Assembly: GCF_030408035.1 (NCBI RefSeq)
Contig: NZ_JASDCF010000001.1
Location: 62,001 to 126,000, forward strand
From: Psychrobacter sp. APC 3426
GTDB lineage: Bacteria > Pseudomonadota > Gammaproteobacteria > Pseudomonadales > Moraxellaceae
Direction: 5' to 3'
DNA: 64,000 nt
The notes under the pieces are model-generated. The model made no database searches, was not told where the DNA came from, and saw only the letters and a list, made by a program, of their open reading frames with translations. Of the stretch, positions 55,134 through 63,848 are shown in pieces. The first letter of the stretch is position 1, and each line of letters begins with the position of its first letter. Made by a program: the position numbers and the translations under genes.

Positions 55134-56198
55134 CTAGAACCAAAATTTCACACCAGCTGTAACGCTACTAGAATCAACAGCTTCGTCTTCTTGACGTCGC
55201 AAATCTCTTGCGTTGCCTAAAGCGGTCTCATAGCTGATACCCACATAAGGCGCGAGCTGACGACTTAACATCTCGTAAGTAAGCCTAACGTCAGCCCCAA
55301 ACTCATTAAAGCCTTTAGTAATATGGTTATCTGTATCATCTTTGCTAAATGCCGTCAGCTCTACTTCTGGAATCACTACCCAATGTTGATCTAAGCGCCA
55401 CTCATACTCCGCACCTAGATCTAGACGAACTTGCCCATCAGTATATAAATAAGCTCTAGCATCGGTTTCGATGAAGTAAGGTGCAGTGCCTGCAATACCA
55501 GCCATCACGGCAGATTTATCATTTTCGGTATCATAAGCAACACCGGCTTCCCCATTCCAAAAAATACTAAGTGGCTTCCAGTAAGATAGTGAGGTTAAGC
55601 TATCAATTTCTTTATCATCTTTAGTTTGGATACTACCTTCGCTACGTAGCGTTACGCGGTTGCTGTCTGTACCGTACCACGTATCAAACTCATAATTGAT
55701 TTGATCATCGTCAAATTGATAGCCCAGATCGTCTACTGATACGCCCCATAACGGTAAGCTACCCATCATCACAGGCTTACCAAAGCGACCATAGGGAACA
55801 CCGTTTGAATAGTCAGGACTGCGAGCATCAGCTGGAGCTTTACCACCTTGCATACCTGACATATCCATACTGCCATGGTCCATGCCTGACATATCCATAC
55901 TGCCATGGTTCATGCCTGACATATCCATGCCACTGTGATCCATATCCGACATGTCCATACCAGACATATCCATTTTGCTATGATCCATATCCGACATGTC
56001 CATACTACTATGGTCCATATCTGACATATTGCCCGACATATCCATGCTGCTGTGATCCATATCTGACATATCCATACCAGACATGTCCATACTGCCATGA
56101 TCCATGTTCGACATCTCAGCAGCGTTTGCTAAAGGTGACATTAGTAGCATCAAAGATGACATGCCAATAAACGGTAGACCTACTTTATATATTTTCAT
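55134..56198 (-). CDS. copB: Copper resistance outer-membrane protein CopB (PcoB)
   Basis: 354 residues from the ATG at 56198 (MKIYKVGLPF), which begins a clean signal peptide ending in SPLANAAE; an ATG four codons upstream is also possible. CopB is an outer-membrane beta-barrel that binds copper. The mature N-terminus has about 95 residues of Met/Asp/His/Ser repeats (MDHSSMDMSG and variants, some 20 methionine pairs). Then comes the barrel region with YGRFGKPVMMGSLPLWGVSVDDLGYQ, LGAEYEWRLDQHWVVIPEVEL and the terminal SVTAGVKFWF. The last residue is phenylalanine, as expected for an outer-membrane protein. Follows copA in the same mRNA. Confidence 0.93.
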   Translation of the reverse strand: MKIYKVGLPFIGMSSLMLLMSPLANAAEMSNMDHGSMDMSGMDMSDMDHSSMDMSGNMSDMDHSSMDMSDMDHSKMDMSGMDMSDMDHSGMDMSGMNHGSMDMSGMDHGSMDMSGMQGGKAPADARSPDYSNGVPYGRFGKPVMMGSLPLWGVSVDDLGYQFDDDQINYEFDTWYGTDSNRVTLRSEGSIQTKDDKEIDSLTSLSYWKPLSIFWNGEAGVAYDTENDKSAVMAGIAGTAPYFIETDARAYLYTDGQVRLDLGAEYEWRLDQHWVVIPEVELTAFSKDDTDNHITKGFNEFGADVRLTYEMLSRQLAPYVGISYETALGNARDLRRQEDEAVDSSSVTAGVKFWF

Positions 56199-56223
56199 AA
56201 TAAGGCTCATATTCGAAGGTTTA

Positions 56224-57930
56224 TTAAACAACGGCAACTTCTCTAAACATCCCTGCTTCCATGTGATAGAGCAAGTGGCAATGCCATGCCCATCTGCCAG
56301 CTTCTCCGGTGACATCAAAGCTTATCTTTTGTGCAGGCTGTACCATTATCGTATGCTTACGTACTTGAAACTCACCTGAAGGCATCCGCAGATCGCTCCA
56401 CATACCATGCAAATGCATGGGATGATTCATCATGGTGTCATTGACTAAGGTAATACGTACGCGCTCGTTGGGCTTAATATTGACCGGTGCGGCATCTTTG
56501 AACATAACCCCGTCTAGAGCCCAAATATAGCGCTCCATGTTTCCCGTCAGATGTATTTCAATCTCTCTGGTGGGTTTGCGCTGCTCTGCCATTATCTCAT
56601 CGCCGACAGAGCGCAACTGACTATAATTCAAAACCTTTCTATCAATGTTACGTAGATTAATACCAGGGTCATCAAGGTTCATACGCGGACTATCAACGCG
56701 CATATCGGACTTAAAGTCATATTCTGTTTTGGCATGTTTAGCGTTATAGCCATTCGATCCCATGGCGCCCATCATGTCGGCCATCGTCAGCCATTCGATT
56801 TTGTCCATAGCAGGTATCGCAGGACGAGCACCTTTTTTGGTAGCAAGCGTTGTCGCAACATAGCCTGACCGATCTATGTTTTGAGCAAATATGGTATGCG
56901 CGTCTTTAGTGGGCGTCACGATGACATCATAAGTCTCGGCCACCCCAATACGGAAATCATCGATATCGACGGGACTGACATCAATCCCATCCGTCGCGAC
57001 GACTTTCATTTTTAGGCCGGGGATGCGTACATCAAATATCGTCTGCGCTGAACCATTAATAAAACGTAGTTTGACAGGCTGTCCAGCCTTGACAAGTTGC
57101 GTCCAGTTAGCCGCTGTGGTTTTACCATTCATCAGATAGGTAAAGGTTTTTTCACCAGACAGATCAGTAAAGTCTGTCGGCATCATGCGCATCTGATTCC
57201 ACATTTTGCGCTTATCAAAAGCAGCTTTTAGATCTGTTGCGGCAATATCGGACAGTAGCTTTTTAAAATCTGGTAAATGATAATTATCAAAGTCTGCGCG
57301 TTGCTTTAATAGTTTAACCAAGTTGTGCGGGTCACGGTGCGTCCAATCACTGAGCAAAATGACATGGTCTTCCTCGATAGGATGACGTTCGCGCCCTTTC
57401 GGCTCAATGACGATGGCCCCGCGCATACCGGTTTGTTCTTGGAATCCAGTGTGCGAGTGATACCAATAAGTGCCAGATTGTTTCAGCGTAAATTTATACG
57501 TAAAGGTGCTATTTGCTGGTATACCATCAAAACTAATGCCGGGCACGCCATCCATCTCAAACGGTACTAGTAGACCATGCCAATGAATAGAGGTCGACTC
57601 ATTCATTTGGTTATGGACGCGTATCACTACCGTATCGCCCTCGCGCATTTTTAGCGTTGGCGCTGGTAATGAGTCATTAATGAGCGTCGCCGTGCTTGAC
57701 TTGCCATCAACAATGATGGGTTTTTTGCTGACATAAAGATCAAACTCTTTGCCTGTCAGTATGGGTACTTTATGATCGGGTTTATCACTGTTAATAGTAG
57801 CGCCCTGACTGCCTGAGCGACTCGATTGTCCCAATGCGCTACTAGCAATAGTCGGCATCAAGGAGGCACCAAGGACAGCAGAGGATCCGGTTAAAAAACG
57901 TCGGCGGTTCAGTATGTTCTTTTTATTCAT
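56224..57930 (-). CDS. copA: Copper resistance multicopper oxidase CopA (PcoA)
   Basis: 568 residues. Periplasmic Cu(I) oxidase of the laccase fold exported by Tat: leader RRRFLTGSSAVLGASLMP. Copper-site motifs are all present: HWHG (type 2/3), HSHTGFQEQ, HPMHLHGMW and HCHLLYHMEAGM with the type 1 copper ligands. Three cupredoxin domains cover the length. A Met-rich insert (MADMMGAMGSNGYNAKH) is shorter than in PcoA. It is 14-26 bp upstream of copB, so they form an operon. The Tat genes lie a few kb away. Confidence 0.95.
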   Translation of the reverse strand: MNKKNILNRRRFLTGSSAVLGASLMPTIASSALGQSSRSGSQGATINSDKPDHKVPILTGKEFDLYVSKKPIIVDGKSSTATLINDSLPAPTLKMREGDTVVIRVHNQMNESTSIHWHGLLVPFEMDGVPGISFDGIPANSTFTYKFTLKQSGTYWYHSHTGFQEQTGMRGAIVIEPKGRERHPIEEDHVILLSDWTHRDPHNLVKLLKQRADFDNYHLPDFKKLLSDIAATDLKAAFDKRKMWNQMRMMPTDFTDLSGEKTFTYLMNGKTTAANWTQLVKAGQPVKLRFINGSAQTIFDVRIPGLKMKVVATDGIDVSPVDIDDFRIGVAETYDVIVTPTKDAHTIFAQNIDRSGYVATTLATKKGARPAIPAMDKIEWLTMADMMGAMGSNGYNAKHAKTEYDFKSDMRVDSPRMNLDDPGINLRNIDRKVLNYSQLRSVGDEIMAEQRKPTREIEIHLTGNMERYIWALDGVMFKDAAPVNIKPNERVRITLVNDTMMNHPMHLHGMWSDLRMPSGEFQVRKHTIMVQPAQKISFDVTGEAGRWAWHCHLLYHMEAGMFREVAVV

Positions 57931-58024
57931 AATGATAACCTGATTTAATTTGAGAGATGGTGGTTAAGCTTATAGTTATAACATTTTCGATATTTAACAG
58001 AATCTATTCACATCTAAGCCAACA

Positions 58025-58663
58025 CTACAGCTGCTGCTGAGGAGACTCAATAGCAGCATAGACTTCTGTGGTGCCGTCTTTATTAAGCTGCATTACCTTA
58101 TAAGGCATGAATTTACCTTCATACTCCATACCGGGGCTACCAACCGGCATACTCGGTACGGCAAGTCCAATAGCTTGTGCAGGAGGATTTGCTAAGAATT
58201 CAGCCATGTGTTTAGCAGGGACATGCCCTTCAAAGACAAAACCGTCGGTGGTAACGGTGGTATGACAAGAGCGCATTTGCTGTGGTACGCCATAACGCTC
58301 CTTAAATAAGGATAGATCTTCCACATCGTGCGTGGTTGCACTTAATCCATTGTTTTTTGCATAGCCTACCCATTCTTTACAGCAGCCGCAGTTGGCATCT
58401 TTATAAACCGTGGCTGAGACGTTTTTGAGTAATGATGACGAGCTGTTAACGGGAGCATTTGTAGGAGCAGAACTTTCATTTTGTACTTGTGCATTCTGGG
58501 TAGCAGACTGTTCAACCTTTACTGGTTGAGAATCAGAGCCACTGGTATTAGATTGGCTGCAAGCGGCTAGCGTTAACGAGAGTGACGATGTCACCACCAA
58601 TAAAAGGACACGACCGGATAACCAGCTATGTCCATTAGAAAGCACATGTGTGTAATGTCTCAT
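58025..58663 (-). CDS. DUF411 metal-binding lipoprotein
   Basis: 212 residues. Lipobox LTLAAC gives an acylated cysteine near residue 35, after a long n-region, followed by a Ser/Gln/Asn-rich linker. The C-terminal DUF411 domain shows the CxxC-like DANCGCCKEWVGYAKNNG, RYGVPQQMRSCHTTV, FEGHVPAKHMAEFLA and the terminal PAQAIGLAVPSMPVGSPGMEYE. DUF411 proteins accompany copper exporters and are thought to bind copper. AGGAG precedes the ATG. It lies 94 bp upstream of copA on the same strand. Confidence 0.9.
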   Translation of the reverse strand: MRHYTHVLSNGHSWLSGRVLLLVVTSSLSLTLAACSQSNTSGSDSQPVKVEQSATQNAQVQNESSAPTNAPVNSSSSLLKNVSATVYKDANCGCCKEWVGYAKNNGLSATTHDVEDLSLFKERYGVPQQMRSCHTTVTTDGFVFEGHVPAKHMAEFLANPPAQAIGLAVPSMPVGSPGMEYEGKFMPYKVMQLNKDGTTEVYAAIESPQQQL

Positions 58664-58828
58664 TAAATTACTCCTAAACGTCTATTGTTATGCTCGCTAT
58701 TCTAAAAACTTACACCCTATATTTGAATTCTTATGTACTTAACTAAAAACATTAAATGCAGCACTGTTCAGTACTACATTGGTGATAGCGACAACCGTGA
58801 GTTAGGAGGCTTTCATATCTAGAAAGTA

Positions 58829-59422
58829 TTAATGCTGCATTCCAGATCCATCATCCGACATATTCATATCACCATCAAATGACATGTCCATCATATCGCC
58901 ATCTATCCTAGTGGTTAGCATCGTGTACTGAGCTTCATCTAATTCAGGTAACGATCTGATAAAAGCAACCATTGCCCACATTCTAGCGTCATCATGGGAC
59001 GCGCCCCACGCAGGCATTCCAGATGCCATAATACCGTGCTTGATTGCCCAAAAGCTTTGCTTTGCACCGTCTTCTGTTTGATAACGTTTGACAATATCAG
59101 CCTTGGTAAAGTTGGGCGGCTTTGGATATAAGCCCTCACTAAAGTCAGTTTGTGCCACTCCCGGAGACAAGTGACAGACTGCACACATATCCTTATAGTC
59201 CGCGCCACCAGAACTGATTAGCTCAGCCTTCTCTAAATCTGGTACCACAATATCTTTACTGGCATTTTCTATGGAACGATTGCGAGCAGTTTCTAAAAAG
59301 CTAAACATCATTGGGCTATGCTCTTGGTCAGCTCCCACATTGACAACGCCACTAGTAACAACCGCAAACACGCCAACGATTGCCACAAATACGGTAAAGA
59401 GCGCACCCAATAAAAATTTCAT
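58829..59422 (-). CDS. Membrane-anchored or periplasmic monohaem cytochrome c
   Basis: 197 residues from the ATG at 59422 (AGGA 6 nt upstream); the TTG five codons earlier is unlikely. An N-terminal hydrophobic segment (KFLLGALFTVFVAIVGVFAVV) directs export. One haem site CAVCH is in DYKDMCAVCHLSPGVAQ, and the sixth ligand Met is probably in GIMASGMPAWGASH. ARMWAMVAFIRSLPEL is the C-terminal helix of class I cytochromes. The last 20 residues are Met/Asp-rich (DGDMMDMSFDGDMNMSDD), resembling the copper-binding tails nearby. Role: electron transfer, perhaps in copper oxidation; not proven. Confidence 0.85.
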   Translation of the reverse strand: MKFLLGALFTVFVAIVGVFAVVTSGVVNVGADQEHSPMMFSFLETARNRSIENASKDIVVPDLEKAELISSGGADYKDMCAVCHLSPGVAQTDFSEGLYPKPPNFTKADIVKRYQTEDGAKQSFWAIKHGIMASGMPAWGASHDDARMWAMVAFIRSLPELDEAQYTMLTTRIDGDMMDMSFDGDMNMSDDGSGMQH

Positions 59423-59483
59423 ATGTTTTCCTAACAATTTATTTCCGTTAAGTGTTGACTGCTATTTAACAGAGCTAAAATTT

Positions 59484-59756
59484 TTAAGATTTACTGTCGT
59501 TAGTAACGCAGTGTTTTTGGTACATTTGCTTCATTTTACCCATGTTAGCCATCATCGCTTTCATGGCAGGATCGCTCATGTCCATCTTGCTATGATCCAT
59601 TTTTCCCATCATATCCATATGCTTTTGCATTTTTTCACAGTTCATTTGATCTTTTTCAGCATGCATTTTAGGGTCATGCGCCATAGCTGAGGTCGATACG
59701 ACAAGAGCGATGGCCGTCATTGCGATTGATTTAGACAGTAATTTAAATTGTGACAT
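59484..59756 (-). CDS. Small Met/His-rich periplasmic protein
   Basis: 90 residues. A signal peptide (LLSKSIAMTAIALVVSTSAMA) precedes a mature part rich in Met, His, Lys and Asp (MHAEKDQMNCEKMQKHMDMM, then KMDHSKMDMSD), of the kind that binds Cu(I). AGGAG precedes the ATG. Two 30-bp repeats with CopR-like boxes lie 100-160 bp upstream, suggesting direct copper regulation. No defined family recognised. Confidence 0.8.
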   Translation of the reverse strand: MSQFKLLSKSIAMTAIALVVSTSAMAHDPKMHAEKDQMNCEKMQKHMDMMGKMDHSKMDMSDPAMKAMMANMGKMKQMYQKHCVTNDSKS

Positions 59757-59854
59757 GATTAACTCCTATTGTTTGGATTAAAGGCTATTGAGTTCAATAG
59801 CTGTTAAACCAGCCTAAATGATACATTAATCATTCTGACTGGTAGATGACGTTA

Positions 59855-59914
59855 AGATTACAATGCTGTCATTCTCACTGCTTTAGATTACAATGCTGTC
59901 ATTCTCACTGTTTT
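59855..59914. repeat. Two tandem 30-bp repeats with CopR/CusR-like boxes
   Basis: A 30-bp unit containing ATTACA-N4-TGTCAT occurs at 59855-59884 and 59885-59914 with one base change. CusR boxes read ATGACA-N4-TGTCAT, so each unit holds a one-mismatch site, in phase at about three helical turns. It lies upstream of the Met/His-rich gene. Confidence 0.7.
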
Positions 59915-59919
59915 AGATT

Positions 59920-60246
59920 CTAATGCGCGATATATTCATTTAATATGGCTTCAGCATTTCTATCACGATCGCTACCATATTTTTTTACAAAATACTTTTC
60001 AGACTGCAAATGTTGATCTTGATGTTGAACCTGACAAGCCACTCTGGCGTCGACATAACTTTTCTTTTGCTCTTTGGACATTTGTGCATCATTATGATCT
60101 GCGTTTCTTGCAAAACTAGTGAGCGCATCACAATTACCGAGAACAGAAGCATCTAAGTTTGTGGTATGCGCATTGGCCGCTGACATGCCCACTAACATCG
60201 ATACTGAAAGCAAAGCTGCTTTTTTTAATGAACTATAATTTTTCAT
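59920..60246 (-). CDS. Hypothetical periplasmic protein of the copper cluster
   Basis: 108 residues from the ATG at 60246 (AAAGGG 6 nt upstream); a longer frame upstream is unlikely. Signal peptide KAALLSVSMLVGMSAANA, then a helical mature part (SVLGNCDALTSFARNADHND onward) with two cysteines and a His/Gln cluster (CQVQHQDQHLQ). No family recognised. It is the first minus-strand gene next to copR, so its promoter overlaps the divergent copR control region. Two small cysteines and histidines suggest metal binding, which is an inference. Confidence 0.7.
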   Translation of the reverse strand: MKNYSSLKKAALLSVSMLVGMSAANAHTTNLDASVLGNCDALTSFARNADHNDAQMSKEQKKSYVDARVACQVQHQDQHLQSEKYFVKKYGSDRDRNAEAILNEYIAH

Positions 60247-60571
60247 ATAAGACCCTTTAAAGATAAATAACAAACTGTTTAAGTAGGATAATTGCTTTAC
60301 TCGTAGAGGCAGTCTGTATCAGAGACAAGCCAATATGCGGAGTTGATTTAGAATACTAAATGGTGGCTGACAGCTAGATGACACGGATATTACATGTTCG
60401 TTAGGAACAGCATAATATTGTCATCTTCTTGTCATTAAAACCAAATACCAGCATCTGTCTCTATCCAAAGAACACTGTTATAACAAGGGTTCCTGATAAA
60501 TATATGGCTGATAAGCTAACAATGTTAGTGATACGCTGTTGACAACTATAATGATATAAAGGTAAGCAACG
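60247..60571. promoter_or_regulatory. Divergent control region between copR and the periplasmic gene, with CopR-like half-sites
   Basis: 325 bp. AGATGACA (60376-60383) and TGTCATCT (60419-60426) form an inverted pair, and a further TTGTCATT lies at 60429-60436, ten bases after the second. These are the same half-sites as in the 30-bp repeats at 59855. Autoregulation by CopR is inferred. Confidence 0.5.
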
Positions 60572-61306
60572 ATGAAAGTACTGTTAGTAGAAGATGAGAA
60601 AAACCTTGGAGAATATATTAAGAAAGGCTTAACTGAGGCCGGTTTCATCGTGGATCATCACATGACAGGTTTAGATGGCTATCATGCGTTAATGACTGAA
60701 GATTTTAGTGTGGTGGTGATGGATGTGATGCTGCCTGACGTCAGCGGCTTTGAGCTGATACAGCGCTACCGTGCTGCTGGAAAGCATACGCCTGTTTTAT
60801 TTTTAACCGCTAAAGATGATTTAAGCGATCGGATTAAGGGCATTGAAATTGGTGGCGATGATTATCTGACCAAACCTTTTGCTTTTGCCGAGCTAATTGT
60901 CCGAATAAAAAGCCTATTGCGGCGTGCCAATCAATCAGACTATAAAAGCTCTGTCATACATATGGCTGACCTAAAAATGGATATTGCTAAACGCACTGTA
61001 TATAGAGGCGATACCAACATAAAATTGACTGCTAAAGAATTTGCTTTATTACAACTTTTCTTAGAACGTCAAGGTGAGGTACTGCCACGCACTGTGATTG
61101 CCTCACAAGTATGGGACATAAATTTTGACAGTGATACAAATGTCATTGACGTCGCTATAAGGCGCTTGCGGATAAAAATTGATGATGGATTTGATATAAA
61201 GCTGATTCATACGGTACGCGGAATGGGCTACAAGTTAGAGCCACTGAATGTCGACGTGGATAGTGGCATGGGCGACGATGACACCAACAAAGATGATCTA
61301 AAATAA
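60572..61306 (+). CDS. copR: Copper response regulator CopR/CusR (OmpR family)
   Basis: 244 residues. Receiver domain with the acidic pocket VEDEKN, phosphorylation site Asp51 in VVVMDVMLPDVSGF and the lysine in YLTKPFAFAEL. The C-terminal winged helix shows LTAKEFALLQLFLERQGEVLPRTVI and DVAIRRLRIKIDDGFDIKLIHTVRGMGYKL. The relation to copper is from the location at the end of the cop cluster and the similarity of binding boxes to CusR sites. An acidic 15-residue tail is extra. copS starts 1 bp after its stop. Confidence 0.92.
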   Translation: MKVLLVEDEKNLGEYIKKGLTEAGFIVDHHMTGLDGYHALMTEDFSVVVMDVMLPDVSGFELIQRYRAAGKHTPVLFLTAKDDLSDRIKGIEIGGDDYLTKPFAFAELIVRIKSLLRRANQSDYKSSVIHMADLKMDIAKRTVYRGDTNIKLTAKEFALLQLFLERQGEVLPRTVIASQVWDINFDSDTNVIDVAIRRLRIKIDDGFDIKLIHTVRGMGYKLEPLNVDVDSGMGDDDTNKDDLK

Positions 61307-61307
61307 A

Positions 61308-62780
61308 ATGAGAGATAAATTTAAGAATCGACGCTGGCCTTTGTTATGGCGTACTGTTTTTTTACTGACAATATTTGTTGTTATCTCTCAAGTTGTTATT
61401 TATATATGGGTTCAGCGCTCTGTTAACGAGCACTTTGAGCAAATGGACTCAGAGATTATTACCCATGCAGCTTTTAACCTGCGTAAACGCATGGTGAATT
61501 TTAACGATCACATAGAACCTTTTACAGTGTCAAAGTCGCAAGCGCTAATTGATGCCAATCATCTACATTCTTCTTGGTTAGACTATGATTTAAAAACGTT
61601 AATATCAGACAAAAACGGCAATTTATTGTCCAGCGATCCCAGTAATTTCATCAATGATCTACCGGCAGATTTTAGCTTGTTACAACTATTGCAGGACTAT
61701 CGCGATCAGCAGTTTATGATCAAGATAAATAATAGGCATTACCGAGCCATTATCATTACACATCAAGAGGTTTTGGCATTTATTGCTCTACCTATCGATG
61801 TGCATCATCAATATCTTATCCAGTTTAATCGCCAGCTGAGCTTGATACTTATCGCCATTACCTTATTATTGGTTTCAGTAGCAGCACTAAGTGTACACTG
61901 GGGTTTTGCTCCCCTAGCTACTATCGTACAAAAGATGAAAGGCATTAATCTTCAAAGGTTAGATGAAAGAATTGTGGTTGGCGATATGCCGTTAGAATTA
62001 CGTCCACTAACGGAGTCTTATAATTCTATGATGGTCAAGCTTGAAAGTAACTTTGAATCATTATCACGGTTTTCAGACAATATCGCCCATGAGCTACGTA
62101 CGCCAATAGCGACGCTGAGTACGCAAACGCAAGTCATGTTAACTAAGCCAAGAGAAAGCGACGAATACATTGAGCAATTGCATCATCAGCATGATACGTT
62201 AAAGCAGTTATCCGCCATGATTAACGATATGTTATTACTGGCAAAAACTCAAAAAGAGCTGAGTGATTCGCAAATCAGTCATGTCGATATAGAGAGCTTG
62301 ATCACAAAGCTTATAGATTATTATGAGATGATTGCTGAGGATCGTGAGATAATCTTTGAAAAATCGGGTGATTTTAAAACAGTACTAGGTGATAAAGGCT
62401 TATTGCAACGGCTGTTTGCCAACCTGATGTCAAATGCGATTTATTATGCGGCTAGTAATAGCACTATTATGATATCCGCTACTGTCCTCACTTCAAGCAC
62501 CTCGCTTAATGCGCCAAAAGACGATATTCAATCCCCAGAGCAGCTCTGGTTAAGAATAACTATGACCAACCGTCTAGACAAACCATTAAATCAGATTGAA
62601 GCCGATAAACTGTTTGAGCGATTCTATCGTCATGATAAAACGAATACGATGCATTCAGGAACAGGCTTAGGCTTATCTATTGTGCAAGCTATCGCCAATG
62701 CTCATAATGGCAAAGTTAGTATTACTATCAAAGATGAGTGTCTTTTTGAGGTTGCTGTAAAGTTGTTGATTGCCAGGTAG
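61308..62780 (+). CDS. copS: Copper sensor histidine kinase CopS/CusS
   Basis: 490 residues. Two membrane helices (about 15-33 and 180-205) bound a periplasmic sensor of about 145 residues with several histidines. A HAMP linker, the phospho-acceptor His261 in FSDNIAHELRTPIATL, and the ATPase boxes (N box LMSNAIYYAA, G box GTGLGLSIVQAIANAHNG) follow. It activates CopR on copper or silver excess, inferred from the cop context. The gene follows copR with a 1-bp gap. Confidence 0.92.
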   Translation: MRDKFKNRRWPLLWRTVFLLTIFVVISQVVIYIWVQRSVNEHFEQMDSEIITHAAFNLRKRMVNFNDHIEPFTVSKSQALIDANHLHSSWLDYDLKTLISDKNGNLLSSDPSNFINDLPADFSLLQLLQDYRDQQFMIKINNRHYRAIIITHQEVLAFIALPIDVHHQYLIQFNRQLSLILIAITLLLVSVAALSVHWGFAPLATIVQKMKGINLQRLDERIVVGDMPLELRPLTESYNSMMVKLESNFESLSRFSDNIAHELRTPIATLSTQTQVMLTKPRESDEYIEQLHHQHDTLKQLSAMINDMLLLAKTQKELSDSQISHVDIESLITKLIDYYEMIAEDREIIFEKSGDFKTVLGDKGLLQRLFANLMSNAIYYAASNSTIMISATVLTSSTSLNAPKDDIQSPEQLWLRITMTNRLDKPLNQIEADKLFERFYRHDKTNTMHSGTGLGLSIVQAIANAHNGKVSITIKDECLFEVAVKLLIAR

Positions 62781-62963
62781 TAAATACCTTCATACTGTCT
62801 ATGAACCGCTCAGATTAGATCGAAGGCGAGTTTACTTGGAAGGTCTCTCTATCCATAAGATGAGATTCTGACTTGCGATAGTTGTACTTTTCAATTGTTG
62901 GACAAAAAATTTCTTATATAAGCCTATTTCATACATTCTATTACCAATAATTATGATGCCTTT

Positions 62964-63848
62964 ATGATGATTCATCCTCAGTATGATCCCGTAGCGCTTT
63001 CCTTGGGTCCATTGGAAGTGCACTGGTATGGGCTAATGTATTTGCTAGCCTTTGCTGCCGCTTACGGTTTGGCTTGGTATCGCAGTACCAAACGCGACAA
63101 TTGGACCACCGACATGGTCTCTGACTTAGTCTTTTATGGCGCGCTTGGTGTCATCTTAGGCGGTCGTATTGGCTATGTGCTGTTTTATCAGTTCGGTGAA
63201 TTACTCCAAAACCCTGCCTATATATTAAAAGTCTGGGAAGGCGGTATGTCTTTCCACGGCGGCTTTATCGGCGTCATGCTAGGTATGTGGTTCTTTGCCC
63301 GTAAATATAAAAAGACTACCTTTCAAGTATTCGATTTTATCGTTCCTTGTGTACCAACCGGCTTACTGTTTGGGCGTATCGGCAACTATATCAATGGCGA
63401 ATTATGGGGTCGCGTCTCAGACGGTGGCTATAACTGGCTGACCTACTTTCCGCAAGCCGCGGCGTTTGATATGGAGCAATTACAGAGCAATCCACAATTG
63501 CAAGAATTGATGATTGAAGTCAATGGTCAATACATATTGCCTCGTCATCCATCACAGCTATATGAAGCCTTTGCCGAAGGTCTGCTGCTATTTATATTCT
63601 TATGGTGGTATTCATCAAAACCACGTCCACGTATGGCCGCCTCCGCTGTATTCTTACTAGGCTATGGCATCAGCCGCTTTATCATTGAATTCTTCCGCCA
63701 GCCAGATGCTGACCAAGGATTCATATTATTAGGTTGGATGACCAAAGGGCAAATCTTAAGCGCGCCGATGATTATCGCCGGCTTAATCATGCTGATTTAT
63801 GCTTACAAACGCGGTATTTATGATTGGGGTAAGCAGTCTGCATATTAG
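62964..63848 (+). CDS. lgt: Prolipoprotein diacylglyceryl transferase
   Basis: 294 residues. Lgt attaches diacylglycerol to the lipobox cysteine of prolipoproteins in the inner membrane. The signature GRIGNYINGELWGR, the HGGFIG motif in GGMSFHGGFIGVML, and the catalytic-region segment PRHPSQLYEAFAEGLLLF are all present, with about seven membrane segments. Start: ATG ATG pair at 62964 and 62967; the first is used here. This is housekeeping sequence at the right end of the copper cluster. Confidence 0.97.
   Translation: MMIHPQYDPVALSLGPLEVHWYGLMYLLAFAAAYGLAWYRSTKRDNWTTDMVSDLVFYGALGVILGGRIGYVLFYQFGELLQNPAYILKVWEGGMSFHGGFIGVMLGMWFFARKYKKTTFQVFDFIVPCVPTGLLFGRIGNYINGELWGRVSDGGYNWLTYFPQAAAFDMEQLQSNPQLQELMIEVNGQYILPRHPSQLYEAFAEGLLLFIFLWWYSSKPRPRMAASAVFLLGYGISRFIIEFFRQPDADQGFILLGWMTKGQILSAPMIIAGLIMLIYAYKRGIYDWGKQSAY

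Noticed and set aside
55805-56170. 121-codon plus-strand frame with Tyr/Cys/His repeats
   Set aside because: It is antisense to the CopB Met/Asp repeat region; its repetitiveness is a consequence of that gene.
59855-59914. Possible CRISPR-like or iteron repeats
   Set aside because: Only two adjacent units without spacers and no rep gene; transcription-factor sites explain them better.
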